Origin: Anthropogastromicrobium sp963652495
Lineage (GTDB): Bacteria > Bacillota > Clostridia > Lachnospirales > Lachnospiraceae
DNA length: 25,030 bases
NCBI GenBank assembly: GCA_963652495.1
Contig: CAVJTU010000044.1
Location: forward strand, 1 to 25,030
Direction: 5' to 3'
Below, piece by piece: positions 6,915 to 13,742 of this stretch. The position numbers were made by a program, and so were the translations under genes. The notes under the pieces were generated by a model that was not told the DNA's origin, ran no database searches, and saw only the letters and a program-made list of their open reading frames with translations. The first letter of the stretch is position 1. Every line of letters begins with the position of its first letter.

Positions 6915-6987
6915 GCTGATGTGGCACAGGTGGTAGCGCACCTCATTGGTAATGAGGAGGTCACGGGTCCGAGTCCCGTCATCAGCT
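6915..6987 (+). tRNA. tRNA-Thr (anticodon GGU), copy 3
   Basis: Identical to copies 1 and 2, again 128 bases further on. Its 3' flank differs from the other copies and runs into the cluster terminator. Confidence 0.96.
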
Positions 6988-6996
6988 TTTTGGTAA

Positions 6997-7026
6997 GGCT
7001 TTCTGAGAAATCAGGGAGTCTTTTTT
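6997..7026 (+). terminator. terminator of the tRNA-Thr cluster
   Basis: GGCTTTCTGA (6997-7006), loop GAAA and TCAGGGAGTC (7011-7020) form a ten-pair stem with some G-T pairs, followed by TTTTTT (7021-7026). Confidence 0.85.
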
Positions 7027-7098
7027 GTATTGCAGTTCACGCGAAACGTGAAATTTTGCGGAATAGGAATTTCGTGAACGAAAAGATTCGAGAAAAGG

Positions 7099-7127
7099 TT
7101 GACATTTAAAGCCCTTTGACATATCTT
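7099..7127 (+). promoter_or_regulatory. probable promoter of glnS
   Basis: TTGACA (7099-7104) is followed after 17 bases by TATCTT (7122-7127). A second TTGACA at 7116-7121 has no good -10 box at 16-18 bases. Upstream, TTCACG CGAAA CGTGAA forms a small hairpin near 7036-7052 of unknown role. No T-box is visible in this leader. Confidence 0.6.
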
Positions 7128-7174
7128 AATAGTTAAGTGGCGTTGCGCCTGAATAAAGGAGGAAGAAGACTACT

Positions 7175-8875
7175 ATGGAAAATAAAGAGATTGTCCTGGA
7201 AGAGAATAAAGAAGAAAAGGCAACTGTCTCTAAAAATTTTATAGAGATGATCATTGACAAAGATCTGGCGGAGGGAACGTACGACCATGTTCAGACAAGA
7301 TTTCCACCGGAGCCGAACGGTTATCTGCACATTGGACATGCTAAGTCTATTTTGTTGAACAGCGGACTGGCAAAGGAGTATAATGGAAAGTTCAACCTGC
7401 GTTTTGATGATACGAATCCGACAAAGGAGAGGACTGAGTTTGTTGAGTCTATCACCGCGGATGTAAAGTGGCTGGGAGCTGATTTTGAGGACAGACTGTT
7501 CTTTGCATCTGATTACTTTGAGCAGATGTATGAGTATGCCGTATTTCTGATCAAGAAGGGAAAGGCTTTTGTTTGTGATCTGACTGCTGAACAGATTCGC
7601 GAGTATAGAGGAACTTTGACGGAGCCGGGTAAGGAGAGCCCTTATCGCAACAGAAGCGTCGAAGAGAACTTACAGCTGTTCGAGGAGATGAAAAATGGTA
7701 AGTATGCTGACGGTGAGAAGGTACTTCGTGCAAAGATCGACATGGCATCCCCGAACATGAACATGAGAGATCCAGTTATCTACCGTGTGGCTCATCTGAC
7801 TCACCACAATACCGGTGACAAGTGGTGCATCTACCCGATGTATGATTTTGCGCATCCAATCGAGGATGCAATTGAGCACATTACGCATTCTATCTGTACA
7901 CTGGAATTTGAGGATCATCGCCCGCTGTACGACTGGGTCGTAAGGGAATGTGAATTTGAGATGCCGCCAAAACAGATCGAGTTTGCAAAGCTGTATCTGA
8001 CAAATGTTGTTACCGGAAAGCGTTATATTAAGAAGCTTGTTGAGGATGGCGTAGTAGACGGTTGGGATGATCCGCGTCTTGTTACCATCAGCGCACTGAG
8101 AAGACGTGGCTTCACACCAGAGTCCATTCGCATGTTTGTTGATCTGTGCGGCGTGTCAAAGGCAAATTCTTCTGTTGACTATGCAATGCTTGAGTACTGT
8201 ATCCGTGAGGATTTGAAGCTGAAACGTTCCAGAGTGATGGCTGTATTGAATCCGATTAAGCTGATCATTGACAATTATCCGGAAGATCAGATGGAAGAAC
8301 TTGATGCTGTCAATAACCTTGAGAATCCGGAGCTTGGAAGCAGAAAGATTCCGTTTGGAAGAGAACTTTATATTGAAGCAGAGGACTTCATGGAGGAGCC
8401 GCCGAAGAAGTATTTCCGTATGTTCCCAGGCAATGAAGTACGTTTGATGAATGCGTATTTTGTAAAATGTACCGGCTGCGTAAAGGATGAGAATGGCAAT
8501 GTGATCGAGGTTCATGGAACTTATGATCCGGCATCCAAGGGAGGCAACAGTCCGGACGGCCGCAAGGTAAAGGGAACCATTCACTGGGTAGCTGCAAAGA
8601 CGGCATTCCATACTGAGGTTCGCCTGTATGAGAATTTGATTGATGAGGAGAAGGGCAAGTTAAATGATGATGGCACCTTGAATTTCAATCCGAATTCTCT
8701 GACTGTCCTGAAGGACTGCGTAATGGAGCCGGCATTAAAGGACGCAAAGATTTATGACAGCTTCCAGTTCGTGCGCAATGGCTTCTTCTGCGTAGACTGC
8801 AAGGATTCCGTGGAAGGAAAGCCTGTATTTAACCGTATCGTTTCCTTGAAGTCTAGCTTTAAGCTGCCAAAATAA
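7175..8875 (+). CDS. glnS: glutaminyl-tRNA synthetase
   Basis: This class I synthetase charges tRNA-Gln directly. Many Firmicutes lack it and use GatCAB transamidation instead, so its presence is informative. The 566-residue protein has PPEPNGYLHIGHAKS (HIGH at residues 52-55). The GlnRS-specific block VDGWDDPRLVTISALRRRGFTPESIR and YCIREDL ... RVMAVLNPIKLIIDNYPE follow. A two-barrel anticodon-binding region ends near residue 560. The MSKR (KMSKS-like) segment of E. coli GlnRS aligns here with VTGKR (about residue 280), so the second signature is degenerate. AGGAGG at 7157-7162 supports the ATG at 7175. Discrimination against GluRS rests on the GlnRS-type C-terminal half and the WDDPR...RRRG block. 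Confidence 0.95.
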   Translation: MENKEIVLEENKEEKATVSKNFIEMIIDKDLAEGTYDHVQTRFPPEPNGYLHIGHAKSILLNSGLAKEYNGKFNLRFDDTNPTKERTEFVESITADVKWLGADFEDRLFFASDYFEQMYEYAVFLIKKGKAFVCDLTAEQIREYRGTLTEPGKESPYRNRSVEENLQLFEEMKNGKYADGEKVLRAKIDMASPNMNMRDPVIYRVAHLTHHNTGDKWCIYPMYDFAHPIEDAIEHITHSICTLEFEDHRPLYDWVVRECEFEMPPKQIEFAKLYLTNVVTGKRYIKKLVEDGVVDGWDDPRLVTISALRRRGFTPESIRMFVDLCGVSKANSSVDYAMLEYCIREDLKLKRSRVMAVLNPIKLIIDNYPEDQMEELDAVNNLENPELGSRKIPFGRELYIEAEDFMEEPPKKYFRMFPGNEVRLMNAYFVKCTGCVKDENGNVIEVHGTYDPASKGGNSPDGRKVKGTIHWVAAKTAFHTEVRLYENLIDEEKGKLNDDGTLNFNPNSLTVLKDCVMEPALKDAKIYDSFQFVRNGFFCVDCKDSVEGKPVFNRIVSLKSSFKLPK

Positions 8876-8888
8876 AGGAAGAAAGAGC

Positions 8889-9623
8889 ATGAAAGAAAAA
8901 CTGTATACCATTCCGATCAACGATGCGTTTGCCATGGACAGTGAGTGCCCGATTTGTGCAATGAAGACGCTTCTTGAGAATAATGCAGTCGAGTTCACCA
9001 TGGGTCCGAGTTATATGGAGGATGATATCCGCATGGAGACAGACCGGCTTGGTTTTTGCAAGACACACATGAAAATGGTGTTTGATCAGAATAACAAGCT
9101 GGGTCTGGCCCTGGTTTTAAAGACGCATATCGACCGCACAAACAAAGAGATCGAAAAGCGCATGAAGATGCCGCCGAAGAAGGCATCTTTCTTCAAGAAA
9201 GAGACAAGCAATCCGCTGACCGATTATATTGATGAACTGAATAAGTCCTGTTTTATCTGCGACCGTATCAATAACACCTTTGATCGTTATTTGCATACCG
9301 TAGTAGCGACGTGGAAGAGCGATTCTGCATTCCGTGAGCTTTATGCTAAGGGTAAGGGATTTTGTACCGAACATTATGGTGATCTTTTAAAAGAAGGCGC
9401 AAAGTGCTTGAATCAAAAGGAACTTGACGAGTTTACTGAGATTACAGGAAAGCTATATCTGGATAATATGAAGCGTTTGGCAGAAGAACTTGACTGGTTT
9501 GCGGACAAATTCGACTACCGTTTTAAGGATGCACCGTGGAAAAATTCCAAGGATTCCATTCCGAGAGCGATGACCAAGACAAATGGTATCATGGAGTTGG
9601 ATGACAAAAAGAAAAATGCCTGA
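8889..9623 (+). CDS. DUF6062-type protein with duplicated CxxC/CxxH motifs
   Basis: This is a 244-residue soluble protein of unknown function. The start MKEKLYTIPINDAF fits what I recall of the DUF6062 family in Clostridia. Two matching metal-site-like sets are visible. The first is CPIC (Cys20, Cys23) with GFCKTH (Cys57, His60). The second is CFIC (Cys122, Cys125) with GFCTEH (Cys160, His163). The spacing within each set is nearly equal (34 and 35 residues), implying an internal duplication and probably two zinc sites. A lysine-rich linker (about 88-106) separates them. The gene starts 13 bases after the glnS stop with AAGGA nearby, so it is likely co-transcribed with glnS, and a shared bidirectional terminator follows. 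I infer metal binding; I do not assign a reaction. Confidence 0.75.
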   Translation: MKEKLYTIPINDAFAMDSECPICAMKTLLENNAVEFTMGPSYMEDDIRMETDRLGFCKTHMKMVFDQNNKLGLALVLKTHIDRTNKEIEKRMKMPPKKASFFKKETSNPLTDYIDELNKSCFICDRINNTFDRYLHTVVATWKSDSAFRELYAKGKGFCTEHYGDLLKEGAKCLNQKELDEFTEITGKLYLDNMKRLAEELDWFADKFDYRFKDAPWKNSKDSIPRAMTKTNGIMELDDKKKNA

Positions 9624-9654
9624 TGAAGAGTCATAGGAGTAAATTCAGGGCAAC

Positions 9655-9684
9655 AAAAAACGACCGGTTTTCCGGTCGTTTTTT
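9655..9684. terminator. bidirectional terminator between convergent genes
   Basis: AAAAAA, CGACCGG, TTTT, CCGGTCG, TTTTTT is a perfect palindromic hairpin with A and T tracts on both sides. It can end both the glnS-DUF6062 transcript and the minus-strand gene at 9703. Confidence 0.93.
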
Positions 9685-9702
9685 CCGTAAAAATGGATTT
9701 TA

Positions 9703-10338
9703 TCACAAGTGAATTGAAGAATTTACGGGAACTTCCTCAATTCCATCCGCTGTATACAAATCGGAAACGCTTTCACTTAAATCCTCATCAATGTCAACAC
9801 CAAGATCTTTAATATCAAGATATGCGATGTCGTTGCTTGCATCCATATCTTTGAAGTCCAAATGAGCATCCTCTGACAGGCAATCCTGAGTTTTTTCATT
9901 TTCTGCGTTCGCATCTGCTTTTTCTTCGCTGTTATGAGAGCCTGGTTTTAAATTTTTGGCAAGCTGAGAGGCATCGGATACCAATTTGGCAGCATCGTCA
10001 AAAAGCTGACCTTTATCAAAGCTGATGTCTACATCACTGTCCTGACTGGTTACGTGGATGTTGATATAGCGTCGATTGGAAGATTCAGTTGCCTCATCGG
10101 ATGAGATTGCATCAAATTCTTCAGCATTTTCCTTTGTGTTTGCAGATCCGGCAGCATTGATCGTTTCATTTCCGCCATCAAGATCCTCATCAAAATTATC
10201 TTCCTTTGATTTACATTCACCGCAATTTGACTGAATCTTCACGTACTTGTGCAGCAGTGCGGCACCGGCTGCAATTCCCGTACATACGGCAGCGGTTTTG
10301 AGTGCCAGCTTGGTCACCTTATTCATAAACTTAACCAT
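9703..10338 (-). CDS. acidic, N-terminally membrane-anchored protein of unknown function
   Basis: I do not recognise this 211-residue protein. The chosen start (MVKFMNKVTKLALK) is at 10338, with AAGGAG at 10346-10351. A longer ORF to 10398 has no such site. Residues about 8-30 (TKLALKTAAVCTGIAAGAALL) form one hydrophobic helix. SNCGECKSK follows, with two cysteines. The rest is strongly acidic and low-complexity (Asp, Glu, Ser, Ala, Asn), including repeated IDIKDL/YLDIKDL-like and LDFKDM patterns near the end and a YINIHVTSQDSDVDISFD segment that could form a small beta unit. The topology suggests a membrane-tethered acidic domain. The gene is divergent from groESL with its own promoter and shares no operator visibly with it. 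Confidence 0.65.
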   Translation of the reverse strand: MVKFMNKVTKLALKTAAVCTGIAAGAALLHKYVKIQSNCGECKSKEDNFDEDLDGGNETINAAGSANTKENAEEFDAISSDEATESSNRRYINIHVTSQDSDVDISFDKGQLFDDAAKLVSDASQLAKNLKPGSHNSEEKADANAENEKTQDCLSEDAHLDFKDMDASNDIAYLDIKDLGVDIDEDLSESVSDLYTADGIEEVPVNSSIHL

Positions 10339-10433
10339 AGCAAACTCCTTTCCTAAACTTTTTTGCCAATGATACTTCATTTGCACAGCATTTTTCACTT
10401 TTTGCTGTTCGGTATCATATGGATATCACAGTC

Positions 10434-10462
10434 AGTATACTCTATTTTGGGCAAAATGGAAA
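10434..10462 (-). promoter_or_regulatory. promoter of the minus-strand acidic protein gene
   Basis: On the minus strand, TTTCCA (10457-10462), 17 bases and TATACT (10434-10439) form a reasonable sigma-A promoter. The leader to the start codon would be about 90 bases. The rest of this divergent gap (10463-10572) is A-rich with no clear element. Confidence 0.6.
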
Positions 10463-10572
10463 GACTAAATACAAGTTTTGTATAAGAAAAGAAAATAACA
10501 GAAAAATAACAGAAAAAGCAAGAAAACAAGAAAAAATAAAAGATTCGGCATAATATACGCCAGTATACAGGG

Positions 10573-10601
10573 TTGCAATATTCTGGTAAAATCGGTATTA
10601 T
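10573..10601 (+). promoter_or_regulatory. groESL promoter
   Basis: TTGCAA (10573-10578), 17 bases and TATTAT (10596-10601) form a sigma-A type promoter. Its predicted start lies just upstream of the CIRCE element, the usual arrangement for HrcA control. Confidence 0.75.
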
Positions 10602-10615
10602 AAACAATGTCATCG

Positions 10616-10642
10616 TTAGCACTCAGATTAAACGAGTGCTAG
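10616..10642 (+). promoter_or_regulatory. CIRCE operator (HrcA binding site)
   Basis: TTAGCACTC, nine bases, GAGTGCTAG matches the CIRCE consensus at all but the last base. It lies between the promoter and groES, so HrcA should repress groESL at normal temperature and release it on heat shock. hrcA itself is outside the window. Confidence 0.96.
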
Positions 10643-10709
10643 CAATGCAACATAAGATAAAAAATAAGATCTATGATAAAGTAGAATAGTTATTAAGGAG
10701 GTTTCCATT

Positions 10710-10994
10710 ATGAAGTTAGTACCTTTAGGTGACAGAGTTGTATTAAAGCAGGTCGCAGCAGAAACCACTACAAAGTCCGGTATCGTAATTCCGGGTTCTG
10801 AGAAAGAAAAGCCGCAGCAGGCTGAGATTATCGCAGTTGGTCCTGGCGGAGTTGTTGATGGCAAGGAAGTAACGATGCAGGTAAAGGTCGGTCAGACCGT
10901 TATTTATTCCAAGTATGCCGGAACAGAGGTAAAGCTTGGGGATGAGACGTATATCGTTGTAAAGCAGAATGATATTCTTGCAATTGTTGAATAA
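10710..10994 (+). CDS. groES: co-chaperonin GroES
   Basis: This is a 94-residue Hsp10 subunit that caps GroEL. The start MKLVPLGDRVVLKQV, the mobile-loop region ETTTKSGIVIPGSEKEKPQQ and the ending YIVVKQNDILAIVE are family hallmarks. AAGGAGG at 10695-10701 gives an optimal ribosome binding site. It is transcribed with groEL from the CIRCE-controlled promoter. Confidence 0.98.
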   Translation: MKLVPLGDRVVLKQVAAETTTKSGIVIPGSEKEKPQQAEIIAVGPGGVVDGKEVTMQVKVGQTVIYSKYAGTEVKLGDETYIVVKQNDILAIVE

Positions 10995-10995
10995 G

Positions 10996-11050
10996 TGATT
11001 GGAATTGTCTGTGGCAAATTTAAAGATTTGCTCAGAGATGATTGGAATTG
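10996..11050 (+). repeat. direct repeat and hairpin in the groES-groEL spacer
   Basis: TGATTGGAATTG occurs at 10996-11007 and again at 11039-11050. Between them, GCAAAT (11014-11019) pairs with ATTTGC (11026-11031). Further GAATTGAATTG sequence follows near 11080. The hairpin could affect groES/groEL mRNA ratio or processing; this is inference. Confidence 0.55.
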
Positions 11051-11114
11051 ATGCAAGTTGAAACAATCGCATTTTGTTGAATTGAATTGAAACAGTGACA
11101 GGAGGAATAAAATC

Positions 11115-12737
11115 ATGGCTAAGGAAATTAAATATGGCGCAGAAGCAAGAGCAGCCTTAGAGACTGGTGTAAATAAACTGGCAAATACCGTTCGAGTAAC
11201 TCTCGGACCAAAAGGAAGAAATGTTGTTCTGGATAAGTCTTATGGAACTCCGTTAATCACAAATGATGGTGTTACTATCGCAAAGGAGATCGAATTAGAG
11301 GATGCATTCGAGAATATGGGTGCACAGCTGGTTAAGGAAGTAGCTACCAAGACAAACGATGTTGCCGGTGATGGTACTACGACCGCTACCGTACTTGCTC
11401 AGGCAATGATCAATGAAGGTATGAAGAATCTGGCAGCAGGTGCTAACCCGATCGTTTTAAGAAAGGGTATGAAGAAGGCATCTGACGTTGCAGTAGCAGA
11501 GATCGCAAGAATGAGCCAGCCGATTTCCGGTAAGGCACAGATTGCAAAGGTTGCAGCAATTTCCGCAGCAGATGAGTCTGTAGGTGAGTTGGTTGCAGAC
11601 GCGATGGAGAAGGTTTCCAAGGACGGTGTTATCACCATCGAGGAATCCAAGACCATGAAGACTGAGTTGGATCTGGTAGAAGGTATGCAGTTTGACAGAG
11701 GTTATGTATCCGCATATATGGCAACAGATATGGAGAAGATGGAAGCAGTTCTGGATAATCCATACATCTTGATCACCGATAAGAAGATTTCTAACATTCA
11801 GGAGATTCTTCCATTATTGGAGCAGATCGTTCAGGCAGGTGCAAAGTTGTTGATCATCGCTGAGGATATCGAGGGTGAGGCGCTGACCACACTGATCGTA
11901 AATAAGTTAAGAGGAACCTTCCAGGTAGTTGGTGTAAAGGCACCTGGATATGGTGATCGCAGAAAAGAGATGCTGCAGGATATCGCAATCTTAACTGGCG
12001 GTACTGTAATTTCTTCTGATCTGGGCTACGAATTAAAGGATGCTACAATCGATATGCTCGGTCGTGCAAAGTCTGTAAAGGTTCAGAAGGAGAATACCGT
12101 TATCGTTGATGGCTGCGGACAGAAGGCTGACATCGAGGCGAGAGTTGCTCAGATCAAGGGTCAGCTTGCTGAGACTACTTCTGAGTTTGATAAGGAGAAG
12201 CTGCAGGAGCGTCTTGCAAAGTTAGCAGGTGGTGTAGCAGTTATCCGTGTCGGTGCAGCTACCGAGACAGAGATGAAGGAATGCAAGCTGCGTATGGAAG
12301 ATGCATTGAATGCAACAAGAGCAGCTGTTGAGGAAGGTATCGTTGCAGGTGGTGGTACCGCATATATCGAGGCTTCCAAGAAGGTTGCTGAGTTGGTTGC
12401 TACCCTTGAGGGTGACGAGAAGACTGGTGCAAAGATCATCATGAAAGCACTCGAAGCTCCTCTGTTCCACATTGCAAGCAATGCAGGTCTTGAGGGCGCT
12501 GTTATCATCAACAACGTTCGTGAGGCAAAGGATGGTGTAGGCTATGATGCTTACAATGAGACTTATGTTGATATGATCGAGGCAGGTATCCTGGATCCGG
12601 CTAAGGTTACAAGAAGTGCTTTGCAGAATGCAACAAGCGTAGCTTCTACCTTACTGACAACTGAGTCTGTAGTTGCAAACATTAAGGAAGAAACCCCGGC
12701 AGCACCGGCAGGCGCTGGTATGGGCGGAATGATGTGA
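11115..12737 (+). CDS. groEL: chaperonin GroEL
   Basis: This is the Hsp60 subunit of the double-ring folding chamber, 540 residues. It starts MAKEIKYGAEARAALETGV and carries TLGPKGRNVVLDKSYG, VAGDGTTTATVLAQAM (ATP site with the catalytic Asp), AVEEGIVAGGGTAYIE and the GAGMGGMM C-terminal tail. It is full length with no odd substitutions visible. AGGAGG lies just before the ATG. The strong terminator at 12746 ends the operon. Confidence 0.99.
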   Translation: MAKEIKYGAEARAALETGVNKLANTVRVTLGPKGRNVVLDKSYGTPLITNDGVTIAKEIELEDAFENMGAQLVKEVATKTNDVAGDGTTTATVLAQAMINEGMKNLAAGANPIVLRKGMKKASDVAVAEIARMSQPISGKAQIAKVAAISAADESVGELVADAMEKVSKDGVITIEESKTMKTELDLVEGMQFDRGYVSAYMATDMEKMEAVLDNPYILITDKKISNIQEILPLLEQIVQAGAKLLIIAEDIEGEALTTLIVNKLRGTFQVVGVKAPGYGDRRKEMLQDIAILTGGTVISSDLGYELKDATIDMLGRAKSVKVQKENTVIVDGCGQKADIEARVAQIKGQLAETTSEFDKEKLQERLAKLAGGVAVIRVGAATETEMKECKLRMEDALNATRAAVEEGIVAGGGTAYIEASKKVAELVATLEGDEKTGAKIIMKALEAPLFHIASNAGLEGAVIINNVREAKDGVGYDAYNETYVDMIEAGILDPAKVTRSALQNATSVASTLLTTESVVANIKEETPAAPAGAGMGGMM

Positions 12738-12745
12738 TAATACCA

Positions 12746-12807
12746 GATTAGAAAAAGGCGGCAGCCGTTCATGCTTGCATGAGACGGCAGCCGCCTTTTT
12801 ACTAATC
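12746..12807 (+). terminator. groESL terminator hairpin
   Basis: GATTAG AAAAAGGCGGC pairs with GCCGCCTTTTT ACTAATC in a very long stem. The A and T tracts inside the stem make it active in either direction. The tip GTTCATGCTTGCATGAGAC has the same G(CTTG)C apex and bulged purine as the hairpin before cysE. Confidence 0.88.
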
Positions 12808-12814
12808 GCCCAGA

Positions 12815-12999
12815 CATGAGGAAGGAGCGGTTTTGCGAAGCAAAGCTGCGGATTCCGAATGCCTGTAGGATTGCGAGAGCGAAGCAAAGCAATCCGTGGG
12901 TATTATCACTAATTAGAGAGGGGAAAGGAACCGCTCAATCATGAGGATGTAGTCGTTTGCGAAGCAAAGCTGCGGATTCCGAATCCGTGGGTATTATCA
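12815..12999 (+). repeat. two tandem units of the two-hairpin repeat, one lacking hairpin 2
   Basis: Both units begin with CATGAGGA (12815 and 12940) and share a 29-base identical block (12832-12860 and 12956-12984), starting TTTGCGAAGCAAAGCTGCGG. Both end in CCGTGGGTATTATCA (12894-12908 and 12985-12999). The first unit alone holds 33 extra bases (12861-12893) with hairpin 2: GGATTGC (12868-12874) paired with GCAATCC (12889-12895), around GC GAA GC. GAGCGGTT near 12825 and AACCGCTC near 12928 are also inverted. The block fills the gap between the groESL terminator and the next transcript; no gene is seen in it. Confidence 0.78.
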
Positions 13000-13021
13000 T
13001 TATTATCACTATAATTGAAGA

Positions 13022-13045
13022 GAAGTAGTTTTTTTCTGCTTTTTT
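13022..13045 (+). terminator. weak terminator-like hairpin after the repeat block
   Basis: GAAGTAG (13022-13028), a T7 loop and CTGCTTT (13036-13042) are followed by TTT. The stem is short. 13046-13175 is AT-rich, with a TATAAT at 13122-13127 lacking a good -35 box, which may serve the next gene. Confidence 0.35.
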
Positions 13046-13175
13046 CGGTATCTTTCCACAAAAATCCTCCATTCCTTCAAAAAAGTTAAAAAAAGGTCTT
13101 TTAAAATTCATCAAAGTAATATATAATATCTTAAATATCTTCCCTGCTGCCAGGCAGGATGAAAGGAGAGAAGGT

Positions 13176-13700
13176 ATGAATAATGATATTTATGCTGAGT
13201 GGCTTGTAAAGCGCAAAAAGTCTCCGCTCACGGTTCCGTTCTACATCGGTATTGTCGTGCTGTTTCTGATTGCGTTTTATGTTAGTGTGATCAGTCCATT
13301 TGGATTTATTGCTCTGCTAGCCGCGGCAGCAGCAGCTTACTTCGGAAATGCGCGTCTGCATGTTGAGTATGAATATGTATTTGTCACAAACGAGTTGGCA
13401 ATTGACCGCATTCTTTCGCAGCGCACCCGTAAGCGTATGAAGAAGCTGGACATCCAGAAGATCGAAAAGATGGCTTCCATGAAGTCCCATGAATTCGATT
13501 ACATCAAGGGTAACAATCAGGTAAAGGTAGTTGATTTTTCTTCCGGAAAAGCCGATGCCAATACCTACGGAATTGCATACTCTGACGAGACAGGCAAGTT
13601 CGTATATGTTATCGAGCCGAACGACAATCTTCTCAAGTGCATGAAGAGTGCAGCACCGAGAAAGGTCATGATCGACCAAAGCATTACGGCAAAGAACTAA
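13176..13700 (+). CDS. small membrane protein, DUF6106-like
   Basis: This 174-residue protein has two adjacent transmembrane helices (about 21-38 and 42-57: VPFYIGIVVLFLIAFYVSVIS and FGFIALLAAAAAAYFG). A cytosolic C-terminal domain of about 115 residues follows. The start MNNDIYAEWLVKRKKSP and the segment YEYVFVTNELAIDRILSQRTRKRMKKLDIQKIEKM resemble what I recall as the DUF6106 family of Clostridia. The soluble part looks like a PH-like or bacterial-PH domain (strand-rich, VFVTNELAID), but that is inference. AGGAGAG precedes the ATG. The next gene is guaB after 42 bases, so the two may be co-transcribed. Confidence 0.65.
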   Translation: MNNDIYAEWLVKRKKSPLTVPFYIGIVVLFLIAFYVSVISPFGFIALLAAAAAAYFGNARLHVEYEYVFVTNELAIDRILSQRTRKRMKKLDIQKIEKMASMKSHEFDYIKGNNQVKVVDFSSGKADANTYGIAYSDETGKFVYVIEPNDNLLKCMKSAAPRKVMIDQSITAKN

Positions 13701-13742
13701 CAACTTAATAACATTTAATCAAAAGAGAGAGGTATAGTAGAC

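Larger units (their letters stand above)
6659..6987 (+). repeat. perfect 128-bp tandem repeat carrying tRNA-Thr
   Basis: The unit (73-base tRNA plus 55-base spacer ending GGTAAAATAAAATAA) is present twice with no difference. A third tRNA copy follows without the spacer. The spacer can form a small hairpin, CCGGACA with TGTCGG. Perfect spacer identity points to recent unequal crossing-over rather than independent tRNA genes. Confidence 0.95.

Noticed and set aside
6508..6941. Minus-strand ORFs with translations such as DDGTRTRDLLITNEVRYHLCHI
   Set aside because: They are the reverse strand of the repeated tRNA-Thr genes, a well-known source of false protein annotations.
6659..6987. Tandem repeat as a CRISPR-like array
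   Set aside because: The repeats are tRNA genes and the spacers are identical, the opposite of CRISPR spacers.
12161..12514. Long minus-strand ORFs across groEL
   Set aside because: They are shadows of groEL codon bias, with no ribosome binding site and no family features.
13710..13742. Purine riboswitch before guaB
   Set aside because: The gap from the upstream gene is only 42 bases and holds no conserved aptamer sequence.
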